This document shows positions 53,968-63,721 of a stretch of 64,000 bases of DNA, piece after piece. Source of the DNA: Brucella rhizosphaerae (GTDB taxonomy: Bacteria; Pseudomonadota; Alphaproteobacteria; Rhizobiales; Rhizobiaceae); contig NZ_NNRK01000026.1 of assembly GCF_002252475.1 (NCBI RefSeq), forward strand, positions 496,001 through 560,000. The letters run 5' to 3'. The notes beneath the pieces are model-generated. The model saw nothing but the letters and a program-made list of their open reading frames with translations, was not told the origin of the DNA and did not search any database. A program made the position numbers and the translations under genes. Numbering within the stretch: position 1 is the stretch's first letter; each line of letters begins with the position of its first letter.

Positions 53968-55329
53968 CTAAACGCCGAGTGATTTCAGTTTGCGATGCAA
54001 AGCCGAACGTTCCATACCGACAAATTCAGCAGTACGCGAGATATTGCCACCAAAACGGTTGATCTGCGCAATCAGATATTCCTTCTCGAAACGCTCACGC
54101 GCCTCACGCAAAGGCAATGCCATGATGTGCTGATCAGATTCAGTCGGTGCACGCGGCAGCGTGTCGCCAATTTCTGCTGGCAGAAGATCGGCTGTTACCG
54201 GTGCTTCCGGATCATCTCCGCGCGCCAGAATCATCACGCGTTCCACATTGTTGCGCAGCTGACGAATATTGCCGGGCCAACTATGGGACTGCAAAACCGC
54301 CATAGCATCAGAACCGATCTTGCGCGGCTTGATACCAGCCTGTTCGGCAATCTGCGTCATGAAGTAGTCGACCAGCGCTGGAATATCTTCACGCCGCGCC
54401 GCAAGGGCTGGCACATGGACCGGCACCACCGAAAGACGATGGAATAAATCTTCGCGGAACGTCCCTTCGGCAATCATACCTTCAAGGTTCTGTGCGGTTG
54501 AAGAGATGATACGAACGTCCACCTTCACACGCTTTGTTCCACCCACACGCTCAAATTGCTGGTCCACGAGCACGCGCAAAATCTTGTTCTGCGTCTCACG
54601 TGGCATATCTGCGACTTCATCGAGATAGAGAATGCCGCCATGCGCTTCTTCAAGCGCTCCAACCTTACGCTCGCCGCCATCCATTTCCGTGCCGAACAGT
54701 TCTATTTCCATACGTTCTGGCGTGATAGTGGCAGCATTGACCGTCACAAACGGTCCATTGGAACGGGTTGATTGCGCATGAATGGCGCGCGCGGCCAACT
54801 CCTTACCTGCGCCCGAAGGACCAGTGATCATGATACGGCTGTTGGTTGGCGCAACACGCTCGATTGTCTGACGAAGCTGATTGATCGCCAGCGAAGCGCC
54901 AATCAAATCCATATTGTCGCCACTGCGTTTACGAAGATTGGAAACTTCGCGCTTGAGCTTGGATGTTTCCAAAGCGCGTTCTGCAACCAGAATAAGCCGG
55001 TCGGCTTTGAACGGCTTCTCAATGAAATCATATGCTCCGCGACGAATCGCAGACACAGCCGTTTCGATGTTGCCGTGACCGGAAATCATAACAACTGGCA
55101 GTTCCGGATGTTGCTTCTTGATCTCGTCGAGCAATGCAAGCCCATCAAGACGGCTGCCCTGCAACCAGATATCAAGAAAAACCAGACGCGGCACACGATC
55201 GTCAATGGCTGCGAGTGCACTGTCAGCATCGAAAGCGGTGCGGGTTTCATAACCTTCGTCGCTCAGAATACCTGCAACGAGTTCACGAATGTCCGCTTCA
55301 TCGTCGACTACAAGAATATCGGCTGCCAT
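53968..55329 (-). CDS. ntrX: Sigma-54-type response regulator NtrX
   Basis: Response regulator of the NtrY kinase, acting in nitrogen, redox and cell-cycle control in alphaproteobacteria. 453 residues. The receiver domain (about 4-120) has the phospho-Asp in LVFLDIWLQG near 53 and a Lys in EKPF. The AAA+ domain (about 145-370) has Walker A GPSGAGKE and Walker B EVADMP. The GAFTGA loop that contacts sigma-54 is replaced by EMDGGERKVGALEEA, so this protein probably does not activate sigma-54 promoters, as in other NtrX proteins. A C-terminal Fis-type HTH lies in GNISRTAEFVGMERSALHRKLKSLGV. Confidence 0.96.
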   Translation of the reverse strand: MAADILVVDDEADIRELVAGILSDEGYETRTAFDADSALAAIDDRVPRLVFLDIWLQGSRLDGLALLDEIKKQHPELPVVMISGHGNIETAVSAIRRGAYDFIEKPFKADRLILVAERALETSKLKREVSNLRKRSGDNMDLIGASLAINQLRQTIERVAPTNSRIMITGPSGAGKELAARAIHAQSTRSNGPFVTVNAATITPERMEIELFGTEMDGGERKVGALEEAHGGILYLDEVADMPRETQNKILRVLVDQQFERVGGTKRVKVDVRIISSTAQNLEGMIAEGTFREDLFHRLSVVPVHVPALAARREDIPALVDYFMTQIAEQAGIKPRKIGSDAMAVLQSHSWPGNIRQLRNNVERVMILARGDDPEAPVTADLLPAEIGDTLPRAPTESDQHIMALPLREARERFEKEYLIAQINRFGGNISRTAEFVGMERSALHRKLKSLGV

Positions 55330-55330
55330 A

Positions 55331-57613
55331 TCAATTCACCTGTCCAATTATCTTGTTTCCTTGATTTTCCTCTTCCTTACCGGCTTCACCGGCAGAAACC
55401 TCAGGAAAGATCATACGTATCATTGCACCACGTCCTCCGTGGAAGTCCGCTGGTGCATCATGCAGTTCCAAATGTCCGCCATGCTCTTCGACAATCTTGC
55501 GAACGATAGCGAGACCCAGCCCCGTGCCCTTTTCACGTGTCGTCATATAGGGCTCAAGCAGCTTCTGACGATCGTCGCCCGGCAGTCCCTTGCCGTTATC
55601 AATAACGTCGACGATGAGCTGCCCATCGAGTTTTTGCGAGCGAACCAGAATGTATCCATCTCCACGCTCTTCCTTGGAAACAGCATCAATCGCCTCGCTG
55701 GCATTCTTGATGACATTGCCAAAGGCCTGGCCAAGCAACCGGCTGTCGAACGAGCCTATCAGCTTCTCCGAACCGTATTCATGATTGAAATGAATGTCCT
55801 GTCGGCTGACTTCAATCAGGAAGGATGCTTCACGAAGCGCCTCACGCAAGTCCATTGCGCGCATTTCCGGCTTCGGCATACGAGCAAAAGCTGAGAACTC
55901 ATCAACCATACGACCAATGTCGCCGACCTGCCGGATAATCGTTTCCGTACATTGATCGAAAACTTCACGATCTTCAGTAATCACCTTGCCATAGCGACGG
56001 CGAATACGTTCTGCTGAAAGCTGGATCGGGGTCAGCGGGTTCTTGATTTCATGTGCAATGCGTCGTGCAACATCTGCCCATGCAGAAGAACGCTGAGCCT
56101 GCACAAGATCGGTAATGTCATCGACAGTCACGACATAGGAATAATCGTCAGACTCGGCATCTTCGACGGTCACCTGCACATTGAAGTTACGGGCGGCACC
56201 CCCACGCGTCATGCTGACTTGTTCGCGATGCACTGTGCGTCCTGTCGTGCGTGCGACCTCGAAGGCCTGCCCGACTTCCGGCGCAATACTGCTGAGGCTC
56301 TTCCCGATAGCATCCTGCGAACTCACCCCGAACATATGTTCAGCGGAGCGATTGAGGATCGAAATAGAACCATCTGACTCAATACTGATAACGCCAGCAG
56401 TAACACCTGAAAGCACAGCTTCCGAGAATCGGCGCCGCTCATCGATCTGATCTTTTGCAGAAAGAAGTTCGTTACGCTGGCTCTTCAGCTCTGCGACCAT
56501 GTTGTTGAATGTGCCCGAAAGTGCACCAACGTCACCGTCTGATGAACGAACCGGTACCAAAATGTCCAGATTACCCGCAGCCACATCGTCAGCTGCACCA
56601 ATCAACAAGCGGATTGGACGAACAAGACGGTCAGCAACTGCAATACCAGTCCATATAGCCGATAGAAGAACAATCAGCGTCAAACCAAAATAGAGCAGCG
56701 CGAAAGCGATCTGGGTCGGAATTCGGTTGGCGTCCATCTCCTGATAGCGTTGCGTGTTCGCTTCCATCAGGCGCATGGCTTCCAGAATCTGCTGATCGAC
56801 GGCACGCACCGTGTAGAGATAGAGATCCGGTATCTCTCGCATCTTTATGACAGCGCCAACGAAATTACTGTTGCCGGGCGGAATGATAACCGGCTTGCCA
56901 TCAACAGCCGTCTTCAACGCATCTTCAGTTGGCGGTGGAAGGCGCGTCTCGACGCCGGTTTCGCTTTTTACGACGACATCGCCGCCTTCGCGCACCAGAA
57001 AAGCGCCTAGCAAACCGCGCCCGCCGGCCTGGAGCGTCATATAGCGGATGAAGCCGCCCCGATCGAGGCTATAAAGCGTGCGCTGGGCATCAAGCTCCTG
57101 CAACATCGAGAACGACGTGCTCTGCAGATTGAGCGCAGTTTCGCGAATATATGCAGTCGTCAGACTTTGCGACGAACTCACAATGTCGCGTGTGTTGGTA
57201 TCAAACCAGCGATCAAGCCCGAGATTGAGCGTCACCGATGCAACGATTGCCACCACGATCGCAGGAACAGCAGCGATCAGCGAAAACAAAGCCACGATAC
57301 GGACGTGAAGGCGTGAAGCCGCCTTCCCGGATCTGCGCGCTGTGACAATGCGGTAAATCTCGCGACAAATCAGCAATATAAGGAAGACGATCAAGGCCAC
57401 ATTGACGATAACCAGAGCCAGCGTCACATTGCGATCAGGTGTAATGGGCGTGATGCCAATAAGAATGGCAAAAGAAATCGACGCCGTTATCAGCGCCGAA
57501 ACAACGGTGATAATACCGGGCAACGCAAGAAGCCTGCGTCCCTCACCCGCACGTGATGATCGCTCTTCCCCGTCCATATCCGTCGTCAGATTCGCTGTGT
57601 TCATGTTAACCAT
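55331..57613 (-). CDS. ntrY: Nitrogen regulation sensor histidine kinase NtrY
   Basis: Membrane sensor kinase for NtrX. About 760 residues. Three or more N-terminal membrane helices (about 25-125) precede a long periplasmic segment (about 140-300). Then come another helix, a HAMP domain (RPIRLLIGAADDVAAGNLD), a PAS domain, the phospho-acceptor His in [19 protein letters not shown], and the ATPase with NVIKNASEAI and EKGTGLGLAIVRKIV. The start is uncertain: ATGs at 57613, 57604 and 57646 are in frame. The longest one would be embedded in a palindrome, so 57613 is used. It is separated from ntrX by 1 bp. Confidence 0.95.
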   Translation of the reverse strand: MVNMNTANLTTDMDGEERSSRAGEGRRLLALPGIITVVSALITASISFAILIGITPITPDRNVTLALVIVNVALIVFLILLICREIYRIVTARRSGKAASRLHVRIVALFSLIAAVPAIVVAIVASVTLNLGLDRWFDTNTRDIVSSSQSLTTAYIRETALNLQSTSFSMLQELDAQRTLYSLDRGGFIRYMTLQAGGRGLLGAFLVREGGDVVVKSETGVETRLPPPTEDALKTAVDGKPVIIPPGNSNFVGAVIKMREIPDLYLYTVRAVDQQILEAMRLMEANTQRYQEMDANRIPTQIAFALLYFGLTLIVLLSAIWTGIAVADRLVRPIRLLIGAADDVAAGNLDILVPVRSSDGDVGALSGTFNNMVAELKSQRNELLSAKDQIDERRRFSEAVLSGVTAGVISIESDGSISILNRSAEHMFGVSSQDAIGKSLSSIAPEVGQAFEVARTTGRTVHREQVSMTRGGAARNFNVQVTVEDAESDDYSYVVTVDDITDLVQAQRSSAWADVARRIAHEIKNPLTPIQLSAERIRRRYGKVITEDREVFDQCTETIIRQVGDIGRMVDEFSAFARMPKPEMRAMDLREALREASFLIEVSRQDIHFNHEYGSEKLIGSFDSRLLGQAFGNVIKNASEAIDAVSKEERGDGYILVRSQKLDGQLIVDVIDNGKGLPGDDRQKLLEPYMTTREKGTGLGLAIVRKIVEEHGGHLELHDAPADFHGGRGAMIRMIFPEVSAGEAGKEEENQGNKIIGQVN

Positions 57614-57624
57614 GTTACCCAATA

Positions 57625-57644
57625 GCGTTGCATCTATGCAACGC
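57625..57644. promoter_or_regulatory. 20-bp palindrome in front of ntrY
   Basis: GCGTTGCAT and ATGCAACGC arms, perfect, with a CT centre. An additional half-site ATGCAACG stands at 57657-57664. It lies 11 bp upstream of the ntrY start used here, in the 125-bp ntrC-ntrY gap. It is a good candidate operator; the binding protein is not known. Confidence 0.5.
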
Positions 57645-57738
57645 ATTGTGGCGAAAATGCAACGATTGTTTACAGCTAAAATAAGACTTGTCGAAAGGGG
57701 GAGCAGATTTCAGGGCCGTTTCGGCGCGTATTGATGGT

Positions 57739-59211
57739 TTAGCCTTGTTTAGCGCCGCGATAGATGTTGACGCCAAGTTCTCTGATCTTCTTGCGCAAAG
57801 TGTTGCGGTTCAACCCAAGAATCTCAGCCGCTTTGATCTGATTGCCGCGCGTAGCCGTGAGACAAGCAAGGATAAGCGGGTATTCCAGTTCCGCCAGAAC
57901 ACGGTGGTACAAGCCAGGTGGTGGCAAATCAGAGCCAAAAGACGCGAAATAACGCTGCATATTGTGCTCAACCACCTGTGAGATGGTGATGTTTTCAATA
58001 TCGCCCGACGTATTAGCTGGCACGTCAGGCTTTGAAAGCTCCGACTTCAGTTCAGCTTCGATAATCTCCGGAGAAATTTCTTCCTGCGGATAAAGTGCTG
58101 ACAATCTACGTACAAGATTTTCAAGCTCACGCACGTTGCCTGGCCATTGGTAGCGACGCATCATGTCGAAACCGGCAGCGGTAATGCGTTTCTCCGGTAG
58201 CCCCTCTTCAGCAGCTCTCTTGAAGAAATGACGCACAAGATCAGGCACATCCTCGCTACGCTCACGCAGTGGTGGCAGGCGCAGAGGCACAACATTCAAC
58301 CGGTAATAGAGATCTTCACGGAAAAGCCCCTGTGCGATGAGCTGGCGCAAATCCTTGTTGGTTGCAGCCACGATGCGCACATCAGTTTTGATGGGCGTGC
58401 GACCACCGACGGTCATGTATTCGCCCTGTTGCAGCACGCGTAACAAGCGTGTCTGCGCTTCCATCGGCATGTCACCGATTTCATCGAGAAAGAGGGTGCC
58501 GCCATTGGCCTGCTCAAAACGTCCGCTTGAACGATTTTGCGCGCCGGTAAAGGCTCCCTTTTCATGACCGAACAACTCGGACTCGATCAGATCACGCGGG
58601 ATCGCAGCCATATTGATTGCGACAAACGGCCCTTTGCGACGGCGACCATACTCATGAAGTGCGCGCGCAACCAGCTCCTTACCGGTGCCCGACTCACCCG
58701 TGACCATCATGGTCAGATCGGTCTGCATCATACGGGCAAGCACACGGTAGATTTCCTGCATCGCAGGCGAACGGCCGACCAGCGGCATGTTTTCAGCCTG
58801 CTCATCAGGCATCGAAGCCGCAGGCTTATGCTTGGGCTCAGATAACGCACGACCGACAATATTGATAAGTTCTGTCAGATCGAAAGGCTTTGGCAAATAT
58901 TCATAGGCACCCGCTTCCGAAGCACGGATCGCAGTCATGAATGTATTCTGCGCGCTCATCACAACAATAGGCAGATCAGGGCGCATTTTCTTGATGCGCG
59001 GCAGCAGATCAAACGCATTTTCATCCGGCATATTGACGTCTGTAATAACCAGATCACCATCGCCAGCAGCAACCCAACGCCAGAGCGATGCTGCATTGGA
59101 GGTCACCCGAACATCAAAACCTGCACGGGACAGCGCCTGATTAAGCACCGTACGAATTGCAGCATCGTCATCTGCAACGAGAATCGTACCTGTCGGACGT
59201 CCGGCAATCAT
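57739..59211 (-). CDS. ntrC: Nitrogen regulation response regulator NtrC
   Basis: Sigma-54 activator of nitrogen-assimilation genes. 490 residues. The receiver domain has the phospho-Asp in [10 protein letters not shown] near 54. The AAA+ domain has Walker A GESGTGKE, the GAFTGA loop (EKGAFTGAQ) intact, and Walker B LDEIGDMP. The C-terminal Fis-like HTH is [25 protein letters not shown]. It overlaps the ntrB stop by 4 bp (ATGA). Contrast with NtrX, which lacks GAFTGA. Confidence 0.97.
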   Translation of the reverse strand: MIAGRPTGTILVADDDAAIRTVLNQALSRAGFDVRVTSNAASLWRWVAAGDGDLVITDVNMPDENAFDLLPRIKKMRPDLPIVVMSAQNTFMTAIRASEAGAYEYLPKPFDLTELINIVGRALSEPKHKPAASMPDEQAENMPLVGRSPAMQEIYRVLARMMQTDLTMMVTGESGTGKELVARALHEYGRRRKGPFVAINMAAIPRDLIESELFGHEKGAFTGAQNRSSGRFEQANGGTLFLDEIGDMPMEAQTRLLRVLQQGEYMTVGGRTPIKTDVRIVAATNKDLRQLIAQGLFREDLYYRLNVVPLRLPPLRERSEDVPDLVRHFFKRAAEEGLPEKRITAAGFDMMRRYQWPGNVRELENLVRRLSALYPQEEISPEIIEAELKSELSKPDVPANTSGDIENITISQVVEHNMQRYFASFGSDLPPPGLYHRVLAELEYPLILACLTATRGNQIKAAEILGLNRNTLRKKIRELGVNIYRGAKQG

Positions 59212-60359
59212 GCGTTATCTCCTGTCTTTGCAGACACCTTCGGGCTCTTTGAACCCATGTTATCGGCTGAACTTTTCCATGCAGGCATCAGAATGCGGAA
59301 GGTCGTGCGGGATGGATGACTGTCGCACTCGATGATACCGCCATGATCACCAATAATCTTGGCAACGAGCGCCAGCCCAAGCCCCGAACCATTGGTCTTT
59401 GTGGTCACGAATGGATCAAACAGATGTGGCAACATATCTTCGGGCACGCCCGGGCCATTATCATGCACACAGAATTCAAGCGGCAAAGCCACGCGGTCAC
59501 TTGCGCCTGGAACCTGCAAGCGAATGCCTGGTCGATAGGCCGTTGAAAGCGTAATTTCAGCACCTTCGCGATTACCGAGAGCTTCTGCCGCGTTCTTCAC
59601 CAGATTGAGGAACACCTGAACCAGCTGATCCCGATTGGCAAAAACAGGTGGCAACGAAGGATCGTATTCTTCGACAAAACGGATATGTCGAGCGAACCCA
59701 TTCCGTGCGATTGCCTTCACATGGTCGAGCACCGAGTAAATATTTACTGCACTGCGCTCAATTGGACGTTCATCAGAAAACACTTCCATGCGATCGACGA
59801 GTTTAACAATACGGTCGGTTTCATCGGTAATGAGCCGCGCAAGTGCGCGATCTTCATCCGTTACCACCTGTTCAAGCAATTGTGCCGCACCACGAATACC
59901 TGAAAGCGGATTTTTGATTTCATGCGCCAACATGGAAGCAAGTCCCGTTACAGAACGTGCAGCGCCACGATGCGTCATCTGGCGATCGATCTTCTCCGCC
60001 ATGGTCTTTTCCTTAAACAGAATAACCACAGCGCCCGGCGTCTCGATCACAGGTGCCACGTAAAGATCAACAATGCGCTCAGCTCCCAGCTTGGGAGACG
60101 AGATATCGACGCGATATTCATTAACAGGCACCTGACTGGTACGAACCTGATCAACCAGAGCCAGCAAGGGGCTTCCAAACGGAAGAAAAGATTCGAGCCG
60201 GTTGCGCGCCAGAATGGAAGAACCGGAGCGGAAAAACTGCTCTGCATCCATATTCGCGTAGACAATGTGATTGTCGGTACTCACCATGATGACGGGCTGG
60301 TTGATCGCATCCAATATTATGCCCGGGATGCCACCCGTTTCGGCTCTTCCAACCATCAT
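59208..60359 (-). CDS. ntrB: Nitrogen regulation sensor histidine kinase NtrB
   Basis: Cytoplasmic kinase/phosphatase of NtrC, controlled by PII. 383 residues: N-terminal PAS domain (about 15-125), His box with the phospho-His in [21 protein letters not shown] near 145, and the ATPase domain with [17 protein letters not shown] and [13 protein letters not shown]. No membrane segments. It overlaps dusB by 4 bp upstream and ntrC by 4 bp downstream, so dusB-ntrB-ntrC is a translationally coupled operon. Confidence 0.97.
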   Translation of the reverse strand: MMVGRAETGGIPGIILDAINQPVIMVSTDNHIVYANMDAEQFFRSGSSILARNRLESFLPFGSPLLALVDQVRTSQVPVNEYRVDISSPKLGAERIVDLYVAPVIETPGAVVILFKEKTMAEKIDRQMTHRGAARSVTGLASMLAHEIKNPLSGIRGAAQLLEQVVTDEDRALARLITDETDRIVKLVDRMEVFSDERPIERSAVNIYSVLDHVKAIARNGFARHIRFVEEYDPSLPPVFANRDQLVQVFLNLVKNAAEALGNREGAEITLSTAYRPGIRLQVPGASDRVALPLEFCVHDNGPGVPEDMLPHLFDPFVTTKTNGSGLGLALVAKIIGDHGGIIECDSHPSRTTFRILMPAWKSSADNMGSKSPKVSAKTGDNA

Positions 60360-61402
60360 GCGACCTTTCGAATAGCGTCTGAGTGATTTCCATCACGCAG
60401 AAAAAGACGACCCAGCGCCGCGACAACCGCTTCAGGTTCGATGAGCGTCATGATTTCAGCCTTATCTGACGGCGAGAATGCTTCACCAGCATGGCGATCC
60501 AGATACCACCCGAGATGCTTTCTCGCATGGCGGATGCCAGTTTTGCTGCCATAATGGTCAAGCATATCTTCGTAATGCCTTATAATATAAGAAAGAACGT
60601 CTTTTTGAGAACGCGGTGCGAAATCACCGCCTGCGATCAAACCGGCCAGCCAAGGTTGGCCATAAGAAGCGCGACCAACCATCACTGCGTCAGCACCCGA
60701 ACGGCGCAACAGCTCTTCAGCATCGGCGCGTGAAGACACGTCTCCGTTGGCAACCAATGGGATTTTTATCACGTCGCGTACAGCATGAATGGCATCCCAA
60801 TCGGCAGTGCCTTCATAGAACTGACACCGTGTGCGACCATGAACCGTCACCATCGCAATGCCCGCATCTTCAGCACGCTTTGCCAATTCAGGCGCGTTGA
60901 TGCTGTTCTCGTCCCAACCGAGACGCATTTTCAATGTAACGGGCACCTTGACGGCGTTAACTGTCGCCTCGACCAATGTTATAGCATGGTCAAGATCGCG
61001 CATCAGCGCGGAACCGGAATAACCGCCAGTCACCTTCTTGGCGGGACAGCCCATATTGATATCGATGATATCCGCGCCCTCACCCTCGGCGATCTTGGCG
61101 GCTTCGCCCATCCAGTGACCTTCACGCCCCGCGAGCTGCACAACATGCGTACCAAGCCCTTCACCGGACAGGCGCAGCATACTTTCCTTATGTCGATTGC
61201 AGAGTTCAGCGCTCGCAACCATCTCAGACACGACCATTCCAGCGCCAGCCTCAGCAGCACGTTTGCGAAATGGAAGATCGGAAACACCGGACATCGGCGC
61301 GAGAAACACGCGGTTTTGAAGTACCACGCCACGTATGTTCAGAGGTTGTGTGAGGAGAGTCACCAATAAATGCCCATTTGATGTGCATGATGCAATTAGC
61401 AC
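60356..61402 (-). CDS. dusB: tRNA-dihydrouridine synthase DusB (NifR3)
   Basis: FMN enzyme reducing uridines in tRNA. TIM barrel: [37 protein letters not shown] with the catalytic Cys near 108, [24 protein letters not shown], and GNGDVSS-like [13 protein letters not shown]. The C-terminal domain carries [11 protein letters not shown]. 348 residues as drawn. The start is unclear: the frame begins at a GTG at 61402 without an SD, and later GTG/TTG codons near 61363 are possible. It is first gene of the dusB-ntrB-ntrC operon and divergent from ispDF (123 bp). Confidence 0.93.
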   Translation of the reverse strand: MLIASCTSNGHLLVTLLTQPLNIRGVVLQNRVFLAPMSGVSDLPFRKRAAEAGAGMVVSEMVASAELCNRHKESMLRLSGEGLGTHVVQLAGREGHWMGEAAKIAEGEGADIIDINMGCPAKKVTGGYSGSALMRDLDHAITLVEATVNAVKVPVTLKMRLGWDENSINAPELAKRAEDAGIAMVTVHGRTRCQFYEGTADWDAIHAVRDVIKIPLVANGDVSSRADAEELLRRSGADAVMVGRASYGQPWLAGLIAGGDFAPRSQKDVLSYIIRHYEDMLDHYGSKTGIRHARKHLGWYLDRHAGEAFSPSDKAEIMTLIEPEAVVAALGRLFLRDGNHSDAIRKVA

Positions 61403-61525
61403 ACACTTTAATCATTCAATGCATTGAACGCAAGGAAAAGCGCATGCTCGTGATGATAAATGCATTGCCGTCTGGCAATTATTTGCGCAAGGCATTATTC
61501 GGCTTGCAGACGATTGTTTGAATAG

Positions 61526-62779
61526 ATGAATCTTTTGGCAAAGGCGACCAACATTTCACGGGCAGCAGCAGTCATCGTAGCCGCGGGGCGTGGCGAACGA
61601 GCAGGACAAAGCACCGAAGGGCCGAAACAATATCGGCAGATCGGCGGCGAAGCTGTGCTCGCGCGTACACTACGGGCTTTTGCGCAATGCCCTGAGATTG
61701 ATCAGATTGTCGTGGTTATTCACGCGGACGACACAACACTTTATACCACTGCTATTGCAGATCACGGCTCGAATATTCGCGTCGTAACCGGTGGTCCGAC
61801 GCGGCAAGAATCCACACGGCTCGGTCTGCTGGCGCTCAACGAAGACGCTCCGCACTATGTGCTCATTCATGATGGCGTGCGCCCATTCATTGAGCAGGAT
61901 CTTCTTACGCGGATATTCGACAATCTGACGCCAGAAGAAGGTGTGCTGCCTGCGCTTGCGGTATCCGACACATTGAAGCAATCTGCGAGTGATGGAACCG
62001 TCAAAACGACCATTCCGCGTGCTGGTCTTTTCGCAGCACAAACGCCGCAGGCATTTCCCTTCGCGCCGATCCTCGACGCGCATGAGAAAGCATTCATCAG
62101 CGGCCGCTCAGATTTTACCGACGATGCATCCATCGCGGAATCCTATGGGCTTTCAGTACGTATCATTGAAGGTTCCGCTGATAATACGAAATTAACATGG
62201 GCCAAAGACATCGAAATGGCCGACAAACGCTTGAGGCATGGCATGACTTCATTTCCAGATATCCGCACCGGCAATGGCTATGACGTTCACAGCTTTGAAC
62301 CCGGCGATCATGTCACGCTCTGCGGCGTTGCTATTCCGCACAACAAGAAGCTTAACGGCCACTCTGATGCAGATGTAGCGCTGCATGCCTTAACCGATGC
62401 ATTGCTGGCGACGCGTGGCGCAGGTGATATCGGCACACATTTCCCGCCTTCCGATCCGCAATGGAAAGGTGCCGCATCCCATATTTTCGTTGAACATGCG
62501 GTGAAAATCGTCCGCGAAGCAGGTGGACGCATTGCCAATGCGGATGTGACGATCATTGCCGAAGAACCCAAGATTGGGCCGCACCGTCCTGCCATGACAG
62601 AAGCCATGGCAAATATGCTTGGAATTTCACACGACCGTATTTCAGTCAAAGCCACCACCAACGAGAAAATGGGCTTCGTTGGCCGTGGCGAAGGTATCGC
62701 TGCTATTGTGACGGCAACAGTGATCTATCCGGGTGAGGTTCCGGCCCATGAGGTTCCGGCCCATGAGGTTCCTGAATGA
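61526..62779 (+). CDS. ispDF: Bifunctional IspD/IspF enzyme of the MEP isoprenoid pathway
   Basis: Fusion of 2-C-methyl-D-erythritol 4-phosphate cytidylyltransferase (about 14-235: [22 protein letters not shown]) and 2-C-methyl-D-erythritol 2,4-cyclodiphosphate synthase (about 245-400: [39 protein letters not shown]). The second domain contains the zinc site Asp/His/His. The fusion is normal in alphaproteobacteria. The last ~15 codons after the IspF domain are an odd tandem repeat (EVPAH twice), probably not part of the fold. The stop overlaps the following cinA-like gene by 4 bp. Confidence 0.96.
   Translation: MNLLAKATNISRAAAVIVAAGRGERAGQSTEGPKQYRQIGGEAVLARTLRAFAQCPEIDQIVVVIHADDTTLYTTAIADHGSNIRVVTGGPTRQESTRLGLLALNEDAPHYVLIHDGVRPFIEQDLLTRIFDNLTPEEGVLPALAVSDTLKQSASDGTVKTTIPRAGLFAAQTPQAFPFAPILDAHEKAFISGRSDFTDDASIAESYGLSVRIIEGSADNTKLTWAKDIEMADKRLRHGMTSFPDIRTGNGYDVHSFEPGDHVTLCGVAIPHNKKLNGHSDADVALHALTDALLATRGAGDIGTHFPPSDPQWKGAASHIFVEHAVKIVREAGGRIANADVTIIAEEPKIGPHRPAMTEAMANMLGISHDRISVKATTNEKMGFVGRGEGIAAIVTATVIYPGEVPAHEVPAHEVPE
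62735..62772 (+). repeat. 15-bp tandem repeat at the 3' end of ispDF
   Basis: GAGGTTCCGGCCCAT occurs twice in full (62735-62749, 62750-62764) and a third time for its first 8 bp. It encodes [14 protein letters not shown] in frame and ends at the stop codon. Confidence 0.85.
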
Positions 62780-63267
62780 CACTGGTTGCAGAAACTCAGG
62801 CCATCGGCGTTCTCAATGCATGCCGCAAGCACGGCATCATGATTGCGACAGCAGAATCCTGCACAGGCGGACTTATTGCGGGCGCACTGACAGACATTGC
62901 CGGTTCGTCTGATGTGGTGGATCGGGGTTTCGTCACCTATTCCAATGAAGCCAAGAACGAAATGATCGGCGTTCCCATGGAACTGATCAATCGTGTCGGC
63001 GCTGTTTCAGAGGAAGTGGCCATTGCCATGGCTGAAGGCGCCCTCGCCCATTCGCGCGCAGGCATCAGTATCGCTGTCACAGGTATTGCCGGTCCCGGCG
63101 GTGGATCAGCTGAAAAGCCTGTCGGCCTTGTGCACATTGCAAGCGCCCGCAAAGGCCATGCAACTCTTCACAGAGAATGCCGCTTTGGTGAGAAATCACG
63201 CGAAGATATTCGCCACGAAACCGTGCTTGCTGCACTGGCTCTGGTTCTTGAAGCGCTTAATTCTTAA
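62776..63267 (+). CDS. CinA C-terminal family NMN deamidase
   Basis: Nicotinamide-mononucleotide amidohydrolase (PncC type) of the pyridine-nucleotide cycle. 163 residues, the stand-alone C-terminal domain without the N-terminal MoaB-like part of CinA. Signatures are [21 protein letters not shown] near 25-45 and [21 protein letters not shown] near 100-120. It is translationally coupled to ispDF by a 4-bp overlap, and its 3' end overlaps the convergent Coq10/RatA gene by 11 bp. Confidence 0.9.
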   Translation: MTLVAETQAIGVLNACRKHGIMIATAESCTGGLIAGALTDIAGSSDVVDRGFVTYSNEAKNEMIGVPMELINRVGAVSEEVAIAMAEGALAHSRAGISIAVTGIAGPGGGSAEKPVGLVHIASARKGHATLHRECRFGEKSREDIRHETVLAALALVLEALNS

Positions 63268-63715
63268 GCCCATAAATCTGATCAGCACGCTTCTCGAAGG
63301 CTTCCGAGAATTTGCGGAAAGCGAGATCAAACATCGATCCCATCAAAAGCCCAAGCGTGCGGCTCTTGAATTCATAATCGATGAAAAACTCGACATCACA
63401 TTCAGAGCCATCGCCGACCGGCTTGAACGTCCAGCGATTATCGAGATAACGGAATGGGCCATCGACATATTTCACGTCGATGACATTCTCTTCCGGCTTT
63501 AAAAACACCTGACTGGTGAAAGTCTCGCGGATCAGCTTATAGCCCACCGTCATATCAGCAATGAGAAACGTTTTACCGTCTTTCACCTTGCGCGATCGGA
63601 TCGACAAAGCTTCACACATGGGCAAAAACTGCGGATATTTTTCAACATCCGAAACCAGGGCAAACATCTGGTCTGCCCTGTGGTGAACGCGTCTGACATT
63701 CGTAAACTGCGGCAT
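63257..63715 (-). CDS. Coq10/RatA-type START-domain protein (type II toxin-antitoxin RatA-like family)
   Basis: 152 residues with one SRPBCC/START fold: TNVRRVHHRADQMFALVSDVEKYPQFLPMCEA, a Phe/Tyr-rich middle, and the C-terminal SMFDLAFRKFSEAFEKRA helix. The alphaproteobacterial relatives sit next to lipA, as here. Coq10 homologues bind ubiquinone or its precursors, and E. coli RatA was reported to block ribosome association. Coq10-like lipid binding is the better guess for this lineage. It is 6 bp downstream of lipA, in the same operon. Confidence 0.87.
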   Translation of the reverse strand: MPQFTNVRRVHHRADQMFALVSDVEKYPQFLPMCEALSIRSRKVKDGKTFLIADMTVGYKLIRETFTSQVFLKPEENVIDVKYVDGPFRYLDNRWTFKPVGDGSECDVEFFIDYEFKSRTLGLLMGSMFDLAFRKFSEAFEKRADQIYGLKN

Positions 63716-63721
63716 GCGATA

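Noticed and set aside
53968-60359. ntrYX and ntrBC as acquired duplicate systems
   Set aside because: Both two-component pairs with dusB and trkA are the standard alphaproteobacterial arrangement.
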